Origin: Alphaproteobacteria bacterium
GTDB lineage: Bacteria > Pseudomonadota > Alphaproteobacteria > Caulobacterales > Aquidulcibacteraceae
Length of the DNA: 43,806 nt
Direction of reading: 5' to 3'
Assembly (NCBI GenBank): GCA_030430715.1
Contig: JAUIJZ010000018.1
Span: 1-43,806, forward strand
Made by a program: the position numbers and the translations under genes. Shown one piece after another: positions 33,477-41,142 of this stretch (within the stretch, counting starts at the first letter, position 1; each line of letters begins with the position of its first letter). The notes below the pieces were generated by a model. The model was not told where the DNA came from. It saw only the letters and a list, made by a program, of their open reading frames with translations, and ran no database searches.

Positions 33477-33513
33477 CTCGACCTCCGTCCCTCAGACCAA
33501 GGACCTAAGCTTA

Positions 33514-34128
33514 ATGAGTGAAATCCTGAAGTGGCGCTCGCCTGAAGAGGCGGACGAGCAGCGGCCTTCGCGTGAAGCGGCCATGGAAGCGGTGCGCACG
33601 TTGATCGCATGGGCTGGCGACGATCCGGACCGCGAGGGGCTGAAGGATACGCCCAAGCGCGTCGTCGACGCCTACCGCGAATGGTTCAGAGGCTATGATG
33701 AAAATCCCGCCGATGAACTCAGCCGCGTGTTCGAAGATGTGAACGGCTATGACGACATGGTCATGCTGAAGCAGATCGATGTGGAGAGCCATTGCGAGCA
33801 CCACATCGCACCCTTTCTCGGCAAGGCGTTTGTGGCCTATCTGCCGACGGAATCCGTGGTCGGCATTTCCAAGATCGCGCGCGTGGTCGAGATTTTCGCC
33901 AAGCGCCTGCAGACGCAGGAAACCATGACCTCCCAAGTCGCTCAGGCGATCGAAGAGACGCTGAAGCCGCGCGGCGTGGCCGTGCTGATCGACGCAGAGC
34001 ACCAATGCATGTCCACGCGCGGTGTGCACCATAAGGACGTCACCACGGTGACGACCCAGTTCACCGGCGCGTTCAAGGACGATGCGGAACTGCGCAATCG
34101 CTTCTTGAAGCTTGCAGGGTACGGCTGA
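33514..34128 (+). CDS. folE: GTP cyclohydrolase I
   Basis: FolE converts GTP to 7,8-dihydroneopterin triphosphate, the first step of folate (and in some bacteria queuosine) synthesis. The 204-residue protein has the zinc site Cys94 and His97 in ESHCEHHIAPFLGKAF and Cys165 in EHQCMSTRG, plus VVGISKIARVVE and KRLQTQETMT. The ATG at 33514 starts MSEILKWRSPEEADEQ; the longer frame from 33391 runs through the structured leader and has no conservation. The upstream leader of about 140 bases suggests transcription-level or translation-level control. Confidence 0.96.
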   Translation: MSEILKWRSPEEADEQRPSREAAMEAVRTLIAWAGDDPDREGLKDTPKRVVDAYREWFRGYDENPADELSRVFEDVNGYDDMVMLKQIDVESHCEHHIAPFLGKAFVAYLPTESVVGISKIARVVEIFAKRLQTQETMTSQVAQAIEETLKPRGVAVLIDAEHQCMSTRGVHHKDVTTVTTQFTGAFKDDAELRNRFLKLAGYG

Positions 34129-34135
34129 GGTATTT

Positions 34136-34184
34136 CCCTCTTCCTTATGGGAGAGGGGTGGCCGCGCAGCGGCCGGGTGAGGGG
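34136..34184. repeat. Intergenic palindromic repeat, third copy, overlapping a ribosome binding site
   Basis: CCCTCTTCCTTATGGGAGAG, then GGGTGGCCGCGCAGCGGCC and GGGTGAGGGG. It has the same plan as the element at 4580-4703: a CTCTTCC/GGGAGAG stem, a GGCCGC/GCGGCC stem, and the constant GG(A/G)TGAGGGG end. The GAGGGG at its right end is three bases from the ATG of the YjbQ gene, so the repeat itself supplies the ribosome binding site. Confidence 0.7.
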
Positions 34185-34186
34185 TG

Positions 34187-34603
34187 ATGCGCCAAGCCTT
34201 TCACGCACTCTCAATCCCCACGTCCGGCAAGGGTCTCTACGAGATCACGCGCGAGCTGCGCGCCTGGCTTTCGAATGAGGGCGTGCGGGACGGGCTCGTG
34301 ACGCTCTACATCCGGCACACCTCCGCATCGTTGTTGATCACGGAAAACGCCGATCCGGATGTTGTGAAGGATATGGCGGCTTATTTCGAGCGCGTCGCGC
34401 CGGAGGATGGGCCCTACATCCATGACGCAGAAGGGCCGGACGACATGCCCGCCCATATCCGCTCAGCGCTGACGCAGACGCATCTGTCCGTTCCCATTGA
34501 GAAGGGGGCGCTTCAGCTCGGCACATGGCAGGGCGTGTTCGTATTCGAGCATCGCCGCGATCCGCACCGCCGCGGCGTGAAGCTGCACTTTATCGGCGAA
34601 TAG
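34187..34603 (+). CDS. YjbQ family protein (UPF0047)
   Basis: A 138-residue protein of the conserved UPF0047/YjbQ family, trimeric and annotated as a secondary thiamine-phosphate synthase, though the true function is unclear. The family motifs are YIRHTSASLLITENADPDV, DGPYIHDAEGPDDMPAHIRS and GTWQGVFVFEHRRDPHRR with conserved His and Glu. I chose the ATG at 34187; the GTG at 34184 would be part of the repeat. It starts directly behind the palindromic repeat, 58 bases after folE ends, and may be translated from the folE transcript. Confidence 0.88.
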   Translation: MRQAFHALSIPTSGKGLYEITRELRAWLSNEGVRDGLVTLYIRHTSASLLITENADPDVVKDMAAYFERVAPEDGPYIHDAEGPDDMPAHIRSALTQTHLSVPIEKGALQLGTWQGVFVFEHRRDPHRRGVKLHFIGE

Positions 34604-34696
34604 CCGGGCTCAAGATTGGCCGAGGGTCGTGCGCACCACGTCGCCGCGCCCGGATCGGGTAAGCCCCATACCGACGCCAGGCGTTCGGCGGCGGGG

Positions 34697-35593
34697 TCAC
34701 GCTTGCTTAGGCGCGGCGGCCGTTTCTTCCGCGGCTGGATCGGGCATCGTCGTCTCTTCGGGCTTATGCACCAAAGTCACGAGTACAAAGCTGAGCAGCA
34801 TCAGCAAATACCAAGAGCCGAGCTTGGCGATGGAGACCATGCGCCAGCCATCCTCCTGATCCGGATAGACCCAGGCGGACGCAAAGGTGCCGAGATTTTC
34901 CGCGAACCAGATGAAGAGCGCCACCAGTAGAAAACCCATCAAGAGCGGCATGCGGCGTGGTGTGCGGTCCGGCGTGAAAACGAACCAGCCGCGCCAGAAG
35001 ATCAGCGCGGAAAACGCGAAAAGGCCCCAGCGTATGTCGATCGTGTAGTGGTGCGTGAAGAAATTAACGTAGGCGAGGATCGCCAGCAGCCATGTGGTCC
35101 AAAGCGGCGGGTAGGCGATGAATTTGATCTCGAACAGCCGCCAGGCGCGCGCGAGATACGAACCGATGCACGCATACATGAAGCCTGAATAGAGTGGCAC
35201 GCCGGCGATGCGCAGTAGGCTCTCTTCGGGATAAATCCACGAGCCCTGCGCCGTTTTGAAAATTTCCATCGCCGTGCCGACGATATGGAAAACGAGGATG
35301 ACAATCGCCTCGTCCCAGCGCTCAAGCTTGGTTAGGAGCAGCGCCGCCTGGATCGCCACCGCGCCAAGCACGAGGAAATCGTAGCGCGCCAGCGGCGCTT
35401 CATCCGGCCAGAAGAAATGCGTGCCGAGAATGAGCGCGAGCATGCAGGCCGCGAACAGCGAAGCCCAAGCCTGTTTGAGGCCGAACAACAGGAATTCGTA
35501 AGCCCATCCCCGCAGCTTGGAGCGCTGCGCCCAGGGGCGGGCCCAAGCATCGAACGTCTCGACGTGGGTCTTGATTTTATCCTTGAGACTCAT
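34697..35593 (-). CDS. DUF817-family integral membrane protein
   Basis: A 298-residue membrane protein with about eight hydrophobic segments (for example ASLFAACMLALILGTHFFW, AVAIQAALLLTKLERWDEAI, LWTTWLLAILAYVNFFTHHY, LLMGFLLVALFIWFAENLGT). The spacing of WIYPEESLLRIAGVPLYSGF, MYACIGSYLARAWRLF and WAFENLGTF-like WFAENLGTFASAWVYPDQED matches DUF817 proteins, which have no known function. The C-terminus is a charged, Pro/Ala-rich cytosolic tail. I chose the ATG at 35593; the longer frame from 35629 has no signal-like start. The 93 bases between the YjbQ gene and this one hold nothing recognisable. Confidence 0.82.
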   Translation of the reverse strand: MSLKDKIKTHVETFDAWARPWAQRSKLRGWAYEFLLFGLKQAWASLFAACMLALILGTHFFWPDEAPLARYDFLVLGAVAIQAALLLTKLERWDEAIVILVFHIVGTAMEIFKTAQGSWIYPEESLLRIAGVPLYSGFMYACIGSYLARAWRLFEIKFIAYPPLWTTWLLAILAYVNFFTHHYTIDIRWGLFAFSALIFWRGWFVFTPDRTPRRMPLLMGFLLVALFIWFAENLGTFASAWVYPDQEDGWRMVSIAKLGSWYLLMLLSFVLVTLVHKPEETTMPDPAAEETAAAPKQA

Positions 35594-35669
35594 GCGCCCC
35601 ACTTCATCACACGCCCGGCGCGACGTCATGCAAACTGGCGCGGCCAGGATCTGGTGCTAAATTGGGCTT

Positions 35670-35951
35670 ATGGCGTTTGTGGGTCTTCTGCTGCGCGTTG
35701 CGGGCATCGGGCTCGGCGCGGGTCTGATTGTATTTGGTTTGCCGCTGCTGGTGACGCCGCTCCCGGTTGGCGCAATCATGATCGTGACGGGCATCGTATT
35801 GCTGGTGGCGTCGAGCACGCATGCGCGCGATTGGGTGCGCCGGCGCCGTTCGCGGCACCCGCAATTCGACGAACGTCTGACCCGTATGGAGCAGGCGACG
35901 CCGTGGGGGCTGCGCGGCATTCTGGCCAGCACGCGACCGCGCGCCGAATAA
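35670..35951 (+). CDS. Small membrane protein, hypothetical
   Basis: A 93-residue protein with two tight membrane segments, MAFVGLLLRVAGIGLGAGLI and VTPLPVGAIMIVTGIVLLVA, separated by GLPLLVTP, followed by a basic cytosolic tail RDWVRRRRSRHPQFDERLTR. The Pro and Gly pattern resembles small bacterial PGPGW-like transmembrane proteins. It sits 76 bases after the divergent DUF817 gene and 38 bases before a flavoprotein gene on the same strand. It has no obvious ribosome binding site; the ORF is supported mainly by its hydrophobic pattern. Confidence 0.55.
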   Translation: MAFVGLLLRVAGIGLGAGLIVFGLPLLVTPLPVGAIMIVTGIVLLVASSTHARDWVRRRRSRHPQFDERLTRMEQATPWGLRGILASTRPRAE

Positions 35952-35989
35952 GCTTTCCACAGCGCCGCGAACGCCGCTAAAGCGGATGC

Positions 35990-37087
35990 ATGAAAGTCGC
36001 GGTCGTTGGGCTTGGCATCGCCGGATTGAGCATCTGTGCGCGTCTGGCTTTGGCCGGGCACAAGATTTCCGGTTTCGAACAATTTTCGCCGCTGCATGAG
36101 TTCGGCTCTTCGCACGGCGACACGCGCATGATGCGCCTCACGCCCGGCGAGGGCGAAGTGTTCGTGCGGCTGGCGCGGCGCGCTGGCGCGTTATGGCGCG
36201 TGTGGGAAGGTCTTTATGGCGGACCGCTGATCGAGTGGACTGGCGGGCTGATGGCTGGGCCGCGCGGCTCGTCTTTTATCGAAGCGTGCGCGGCGCTGAG
36301 CACGAAACCGGCGGCGCCGATGCGCGGCGATGCGATCCATCCGCTGACACGCGGTTATATCGCCATGCCCTATGAATGGGATGTGCTGCGCCAGGAAGAT
36401 TGCGGCGTGATCGGCGCCGATGCGACGCGCGCCTTTTTGTTGCGTCAGGCGCCGCGTTGGGGGGCATCTCTCCACCACAATACCCGTATCGAGGCCCCGA
36501 TTGAGGGGCCTGTGCTGCGCATCAATGGCCAGACGCAGGAATTCGACGCGGTGATTGTCGCCGCGGGCGCGTGGGCGCGCACGTTGCTGCCCGAGTTCAC
36601 CGGTAAGCTGGAAATCAAGCGCCGCATCGTAGCCTGGTTCGCTACGCAGGAGCCGCGCCTCTTGCCGGCCATGTTCATCGACAATGAAGACGGCGTCTAT
36701 GGCATGCCGGCGCCGCGCGGGCTGTACAAGCTCGGCCTGCACGCCATTGGCGGGGCCGTGGACGATCCCGCGCACGTGCGCGAGCCGGACGAAAAAGACG
36801 CGGACATGTTCGGCGCGCATGCGCGGCTGCTTTTGCCGAAGCACGATCCCAATCCGGTACGGATGGCGCGCTGCCTCTACACCGTGACGCCAGATGAAAG
36901 TTTTCTCATCAAGCCGAGTGCGGCGCATGAGCGTGTGCTGCTTTTCTCGGCTTGCTCGGGGCATGGCTTCAAATACGCGCCGGTTTTAGGCGAATTGGCC
37001 GAAGAATGGCTCGATGGGCGTCCGTCGCCGGAATGGGAGGCGCTGGCGCGTGGCGCGGCGCTGCGCGTCGGCGGCGCCAAGAGCTGA
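35990..37087 (+). CDS. Sarcosine oxidase-like FAD-dependent oxidoreductase
   Basis: A 365-residue flavoenzyme of the monomeric sarcosine oxidase / N-methyl-L-tryptophan oxidase family. The FAD-binding dinucleotide motif is VVGLGIAGLSICARL (GLGIAG at 7-12), then GSSHGDTRMMRLTPGEG, and the covalent-flavin region RCLYTVTPDESFLI with Cys295 at the place of the Cys that links FAD in MSOX. The late motif CSGHGFKYAPVLGELAEEWL is also there. Such enzymes oxidise secondary N-methyl amino acids and make hydrogen peroxide; the amine substrate is unknown here. It has an AUG start after AAAGCGGATGC. Confidence 0.87.
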   Translation: MKVAVVGLGIAGLSICARLALAGHKISGFEQFSPLHEFGSSHGDTRMMRLTPGEGEVFVRLARRAGALWRVWEGLYGGPLIEWTGGLMAGPRGSSFIEACAALSTKPAAPMRGDAIHPLTRGYIAMPYEWDVLRQEDCGVIGADATRAFLLRQAPRWGASLHHNTRIEAPIEGPVLRINGQTQEFDAVIVAAGAWARTLLPEFTGKLEIKRRIVAWFATQEPRLLPAMFIDNEDGVYGMPAPRGLYKLGLHAIGGAVDDPAHVREPDEKDADMFGAHARLLLPKHDPNPVRMARCLYTVTPDESFLIKPSAAHERVLLFSACSGHGFKYAPVLGELAEEWLDGRPSPEWEALARGAALRVGGAKS

Positions 37088-37150
37088 GAACACAATTGCG
37101 TCACATCTGATTCACGTTTTCGTCGCCGACTCAGGCCATAGCCCGTGCTC

Positions 37151-37321
37151 ATGAGCGCCGAACAATTCCTCGCCCTCGCTGATACGCTGCGCGCCTATGC
37201 GCTGCATTCCGGCCGCGATCTGAATGCGGCCAATCTGTTCGTGCACGGCATGCTGATGCGCGCGGTGAAAACCGAGCCGGTCACGCCGCCGGAACGCGAA
37301 ACTGTGCGCAAGGCCGCCTAA
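37151..37321 (+). CDS. Small protein, hypothetical
   Basis: A 56-residue open frame with good codon use: MSAEQFLALADTLRAYALHS, then GRDLNAANLFVHGMLMRAV and a basic end TPPERETVRKAA. Two amphipathic helices are likely. There is no Shine-Dalgarno consensus; the region from 37088 to 37150 contains ATTCACG and could hold a promoter. It overlaps the stop of the convergent phoD by four bases. I do not know its family; it could be a small regulator or a spurious frame. Confidence 0.4.
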   Translation: MSAEQFLALADTLRAYALHSGRDLNAANLFVHGMLMRAVKTEPVTPPERETVRKAA

Positions 37322-39147
37322 GCGGGCGTTATCTCCGCGCCGGGCATCGGCGCGATGGTGAACGCCGCTACGCGCTCCGTTTCGAATTGCTTCGCATCAA
37401 TCGTCGATACGGCGAAGAATTCGGCCAGCGCTTCTTCCTTGGTGAGCGTCAGCAGCAGGAAGCCGCGCCCATGCGGCTCGACCCATTTCACGTGCGGATT
37501 GCGCGCGCGCAGAGCGCCGGAGAAATCGACGCCCGCCGCGGCGAGTAATTCCGCATCGTTTGGCGACGTGATCGAGGCGGCGCCCAATTCGCTGGCGACA
37601 GGTCCTTGCGCATCGGAAATCTCATTGGCCCAGGCAATGTGACTATCGCCCGAGAGCACGATGGCGTTGGCGCTTGCCGCACGTATCGCTTCGAGCACGC
37701 GCGCTCGCGCCCGAGGGTAGCCGTCCCACGCATCGGGATTGAGCGGGAAGGGAAAGCGCGTCATGCGCAGAAGCCGCGCCATGTCTGGCCCCAATTGCGC
37801 GGCGACCATTTCCGGCGGCAGCGCCGAAAGATCGGGCGCATCGACGCGCGCCATGATCACCTGATTGCCGAGCAGCTGCCAGGCCGTGCCGGCTTGCGTT
37901 GAACGCGTGAGTTCTTGGCTCAGCCAATCCTGCTGCGCATCCCCCAGCATGACGCGGTCAGGTTGGTTCAGCGCGGTGTTCAGCGCCTCTGCATCGGGCG
38001 CGAGATAAAAGCCCTGTGGCAGATTCTGCGCCTGCTGAGCCAGCGTTTGCGCGCGCCGCCAATCGAGCACGGGCCGCAACTCGCCGCCCACATCCTCATA
38101 GATGGCCGGCAGCAATTGCATGCCGGGCGTATCGGCCTCGCCAGGGCGCAGCGCTGCCGGCGCCGCGGGGTTGGCGAAATTCCAGCGTTGGCGTTCGATC
38201 GGCAAGTTCGCGGCATAATCGAAGGGCTGCGTGCGCGCGAGCAGCCGCGTCTCGACCATGATCAGCGTAGCGAGATCGCCGAACTGGAACGAGCGGTTGA
38301 TCGCTTCGAACGCGCGGCCTGGTTCGGGTTCGCGGATGGGCATCCACTCATAATAGGCTTGCAACGCCGCGCGTTTGCGCGCCGCCCATTGGCCTTCATC
38401 CGCCTGATGATTTTCAGCGCCGCCGCCCCACGCGTCGTTGGCGGTTTCGTGATCGTCCCACACGACAATCCAGGGCGCGGCGGCGTGCGCGGCCTGCAAT
38501 TCGGTTTCGGATTTGTACTGTGCATGGCGTTGGCGATAATCCTCGACCCGGACGCACTCGACATCCGGCGCGGGAATACGCCCCAGGCGGATCGCGCTTT
38601 CGCGGCCGTATCCCGCGAGCCCATATTCGTAGATGTAATCGCCCAGATGGATGACGACATCGACATCGTCGCGCGCCGCGATGGCTTCGTAGGCGTTGAA
38701 GAAACCATGCGGATAAGACGCGCAGGAAGTGATGGCGAATTTCAGCGCGTTTGTGCGCCCGCGCGGCAGCGTACGCGTTTTGCCGACCGCGCTTTCCGCT
38801 TCGCCCGCGCGGAAGCCGTAGAAATACGGCGCGCCGGCGCGCAGGCCGGTGACGTCGATCTTGATGGTGTAATCGCGCGCTTCGTTCGCCTCGGCGATGC
38901 CGGTTTTCACGATGTCGGTGAGATCGCGGTTGCGCGCCAGAATCCAGCGCACCGGCACTGGTCCGGCTTGTGCTGGGGTCACGCGCGTCCAGATGATGAC
39001 GCGGTCGGCGGCCGGATCGCCTGATGCAATGCCGTGCGCGAAGCTGACTTCGCCCGCATAGGGCGGCGTCTCCACCGCGCGGCCGCATGCCGCTGTCGCC
39101 GTCGCCGCGACGAGCGCCCCGCGACGTGTCCAGCCTGTTTGCGTCAT
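37318..39147 (-). CDS. phoD: Alkaline phosphatase D, Tat-type lipoprotein
   Basis: PhoD hydrolyses phosphate esters outside the cytoplasm, using Fe3+ and Ca2+. The 609-residue protein begins MTQTGWTRRGALVAATATAAC, a twin-arginine signal with a TAAC lipobox at Cys21, so it is exported folded and then lipidated. Family motifs are TSCASYPHGFFNAYEAIA, VVIHLGDYIYEYGLAGYG, VVWDDHETANDAWGGGAENH, and LSGDSHIAWANEISDAQGP, all present with metal-binding His and Asp. No phosphate-starvation promoter was recognised upstream. It is divergent from the first small lipoprotein gene and convergent with the 56-residue frame. Confidence 0.93.
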   Translation of the reverse strand: MTQTGWTRRGALVAATATAACGRAVETPPYAGEVSFAHGIASGDPAADRVIIWTRVTPAQAGPVPVRWILARNRDLTDIVKTGIAEANEARDYTIKIDVTGLRAGAPYFYGFRAGEAESAVGKTRTLPRGRTNALKFAITSCASYPHGFFNAYEAIAARDDVDVVIHLGDYIYEYGLAGYGRESAIRLGRIPAPDVECVRVEDYRQRHAQYKSETELQAAHAAAPWIVVWDDHETANDAWGGGAENHQADEGQWAARKRAALQAYYEWMPIREPEPGRAFEAINRSFQFGDLATLIMVETRLLARTQPFDYAANLPIERQRWNFANPAAPAALRPGEADTPGMQLLPAIYEDVGGELRPVLDWRRAQTLAQQAQNLPQGFYLAPDAEALNTALNQPDRVMLGDAQQDWLSQELTRSTQAGTAWQLLGNQVIMARVDAPDLSALPPEMVAAQLGPDMARLLRMTRFPFPLNPDAWDGYPRARARVLEAIRAASANAIVLSGDSHIAWANEISDAQGPVASELGAASITSPNDAELLAAAGVDFSGALRARNPHVKWVEPHGRGFLLLTLTKEEALAEFFAVSTIDAKQFETERVAAFTIAPMPGAEITPA

Positions 39148-39264
39148 GTCGTCCTCCGCAGCCCGTTAGAGAAGCGCGGCGGCTGAGATGCAAGCGGCCC
39201 CGCGCCTTGCGGCCAGCGTCCTCAGCGCCTAATCCACAGCCCTGGCGGGGACGCGAGGAATAGG

Positions 39265-39717
39265 ATGCGAACGCTGATAATCTTGGCGGCGGCGCTGGCG
39301 CTTGCAGCATGCGCCGCGACGGAAAGCACGCCTGTCATCGGATCGAGCGGAGCGCCATTCCCGGCAGAGCGCGGCTCGGCCCTGCCGCCGCCGAGTTTGG
39401 CCGCGACCGGCCAGGCAGCGCCGCCCGAGGGCCGCGCCCCAGGAGGCATCGATTTCGGCCAATGGCGCAGCGCCGATCCGGCAGTCTATGCGCCGGCTCT
39501 GCAGGCGCAGATGCGTCAGCGGCTCGCTGGAAAAAATGCGGCGGAGATGAGTGCTGACCTCGAGGCCAATGGCTTTGCCTGCGAGGATCAGGGGCGTCTG
39601 GAGTGCCGGATCGAAATTTTTGAGCGCGATTGCGCGCATGATTGGTATGTGGTGCAGGAGCGCGGACGCGCCGAGCCGGTCGCCGGTTATGACGTGTTGT
39701 GCCTGGGCGCGCGGTAG
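39265..39717 (+). CDS. Small lipoprotein with conserved C-terminal domain, copy 1
   Basis: A 150-residue lipoprotein. The signal MRTLIILAAALALAAC has a lipobox LAAC (Cys16). A Pro/Ala linker (about 20-65) joins to a compact domain with FGQWRSADPAVYAPALQA, QRLAGKNAAEMSADLEANGF, CEDQGRLECRIEIFERDCA and HDWYVVQERGRAEPVAGYDV, ending VLCLGAR. Four Cys (FACED, LECR, RDCA, VLCLG) are spaced as two disulfides. I do not recognise the family. A paralog follows 23 bases downstream, so this is a duplicated lipoprotein pair. Confidence 0.78.
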   Translation: MRTLIILAAALALAACAATESTPVIGSSGAPFPAERGSALPPPSLAATGQAAPPEGRAPGGIDFGQWRSADPAVYAPALQAQMRQRLAGKNAAEMSADLEANGFACEDQGRLECRIEIFERDCAHDWYVVQERGRAEPVAGYDVLCLGAR

Positions 39718-39740
39718 GACGCGATAGAGGGAGAGGGGCC

Positions 39741-40205
39741 ATGAAGGCCGGTATGTATTTGAAGCGGGCGTTTGCATTGGGCGCGCTGGGTTTGGCCTTG
39801 GCCGCGTGCGCCACAGCGCCGGTCAGCGGCGTGGCGCCGCCTTCGGGCGTCGGCGCCATTCCTTCGGCGCCGCTCGATCTGGGCGATTGGCGCAGCGCAT
39901 CAGAACAAGCGACGCTGAGCAATTTTGAGCGCACGGTGAATAGCCGTTACAGCGCAGGCCTCGCCATCAGCGCCGTGACGGCAGATTTACGCCGCAGCGA
40001 TTTCAATTGCTCGGCGCCGGGCGCCGCCAGCGGGCGCGGCGATCCGCCAGCGCAAGTGTGCCGCAGAACCGTTTCCGCTTCAGGTTGCACGCATACCTGG
40101 CAGGCGCATCTGTTCGACGCAAATGGCGATGCGCGCCTCGCCCGCACGCGCGGTTTGTATGATCGCCGCTGCGGCGGTGACGGATTGCTCGGCGGGCCGG
40201 ACTAG
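39741..40205 (+). CDS. Small lipoprotein with conserved C-terminal domain, copy 2
   Basis: A 154-residue paralog of the preceding gene. The signal is MKAGMYLKRAFALGALGLAL followed by AAC (Cys23). The domain repeats the pattern DLGDWRSASEQATLSNFERT, RYSAGLAISAVTADLRRSDF, NCSA then CRRTVSASGCTHTWQAHLFD and a final LYDRRCGG, keeping the four Cys but with a low overall identity to copy 1. A good ribosome binding site GAGAGGGG lies just before the ATG at 39741. The stop overlaps by four bases that of the convergent SseB-domain gene. Confidence 0.77.
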   Translation: MKAGMYLKRAFALGALGLALAACATAPVSGVAPPSGVGAIPSAPLDLGDWRSASEQATLSNFERTVNSRYSAGLAISAVTADLRRSDFNCSAPGAASGRGDPPAQVCRRTVSASGCTHTWQAHLFDANGDARLARTRGLYDRRCGGDGLLGGPD

Positions 40206-40657
40206 TCGTCGAGCCATTCCGCGACATCTTCCGGCTCAAGCGTCAGCATCGGCGCGAGGCGGTAGTTCAGCACGACATGCTTGCCGTGCAGCAGCGTGAG
40301 CGCTTCGCGTCCGCTCATCACACGGCGCGCGGCAGCGGGACCGAGCACGCCGCTCATGCGTGTGCTTGAAGTGAAAATCGCTGCCGCGGTGCGTTCTGGG
40401 CCCAGTTGCACTTCGCGCGGTTCCGCGTCGCCAGCGTCCGACTCCAGCGCCACGATCACCTGGCTAACCAGGAATTCGCGCCGGAAGGCCGCGCGCGCGT
40501 CTTCATCATGCAAAGCGGCGAGAAAGGCCCGTTCCAATTCATTTTGCGCCGTAATCAGCGGCGGCGGTTCGGGTTGCGGCTGCGGCGCTTGGTCTTGCGC
40601 CCAAGCGAGGCCGGGTAGCGCCGCAAGGGCGCCGGTCAAAAAGAGGCGTCTGCGCAT
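40202..40657 (-). CDS. Exported SseB-like protein
   Basis: A 151-residue protein with a Tat- or Sec-type signal MRRRLFLTGALAALPGLAWA, then a Pro/Gln linker and a domain resembling SseB: NELERAFLAALHDEDARAAF, FLVSQVIVALESDAGDAEPR, IFTSSTRMSGVLGP and LHGKHVVLNYRLAPMLTLEP with VAEWL. Known SseB-family proteins are cytosolic; a signal peptide on this one is unusual. The first ATG in frame (40702) would add a non-signal stretch, so the start at 40657 is preferred. It faces the NifU-like gene head to head with 53 bases between starts. Confidence 0.65.
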   Translation of the reverse strand: MRRRLFLTGALAALPGLAWAQDQAPQPQPEPPPLITAQNELERAFLAALHDEDARAAFRREFLVSQVIVALESDAGDAEPREVQLGPERTAAAIFTSSTRMSGVLGPAAARRVMSGREALTLLHGKHVVLNYRLAPMLTLEPEDVAEWLDD

Positions 40658-40710
40658 GGAAACTCCGCTGCGGCTTTGCATCGGCGATGGCCTGGGCCAC
40701 ATTATGGCGG

Positions 40711-41142
40711 ATGGACGATCTCTACCACGGCCGGGTGCTCGAACTCGCCGCCGACATTCCTCATATCGGCCGGCTCGAAGCGCCGGACGGCGCGGCGACC
40801 AAGGTCAGCCGTGTCTGCGGTTCCGTGGTGACGGTTGAACTCAAGCTTCAAGACGGCGTGGTGAGCGAAATCGCCGTGCATCCGAAAGCGTGCGCGCTCG
40901 GCCAGGCTTCGACCGCTGTTTTGGCGATGAATGCGATTGGCGCGTCGCCGGCGGAAATCCGCGAAGCGCGCGATGCCTTGCGTGAGATGCTCAAAGAGGG
41001 CGGGGCGCCGCCGCAAGGGCGCTTCTGGGAGCTGCGGCACCTGGAAGGCGTCCGTGAATATCCGCCGCGCCACGCTAGCACGATGCTGGCCTTCGACGCC
41101 GCCGTCGATGCGCTGGAGCAAGCGAAAGCCAAGGCGCGCTGA
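40711..41142 (+). CDS. NifU/IscU-like iron-sulfur scaffold, incomplete cysteine set
   Basis: A 143-residue protein of the IscU/NifU N-terminal fold. Two Cys of the normal three are present: RVCGS (Cys36) and KACALGQAS (Cys61). The third, usually near the C-terminus as HC, is replaced by RHAS, and the Asp after the first Cys is also absent (VCGSV rather than ACGD). Thus it may not build a stable cluster, or uses other ligands. The start ATG 40711 follows ATTATGGCGG. It is followed by a GNAT acetyltransferase overlapping by one base (TGATG) and then a YjbR-like gene, which suggests an operon. Confidence 0.75.
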   Translation: MDDLYHGRVLELAADIPHIGRLEAPDGAATKVSRVCGSVVTVELKLQDGVVSEIAVHPKACALGQASTAVLAMNAIGASPAEIREARDALREMLKEGGAPPQGRFWELRHLEGVREYPPRHASTMLAFDAAVDALEQAKAKAR

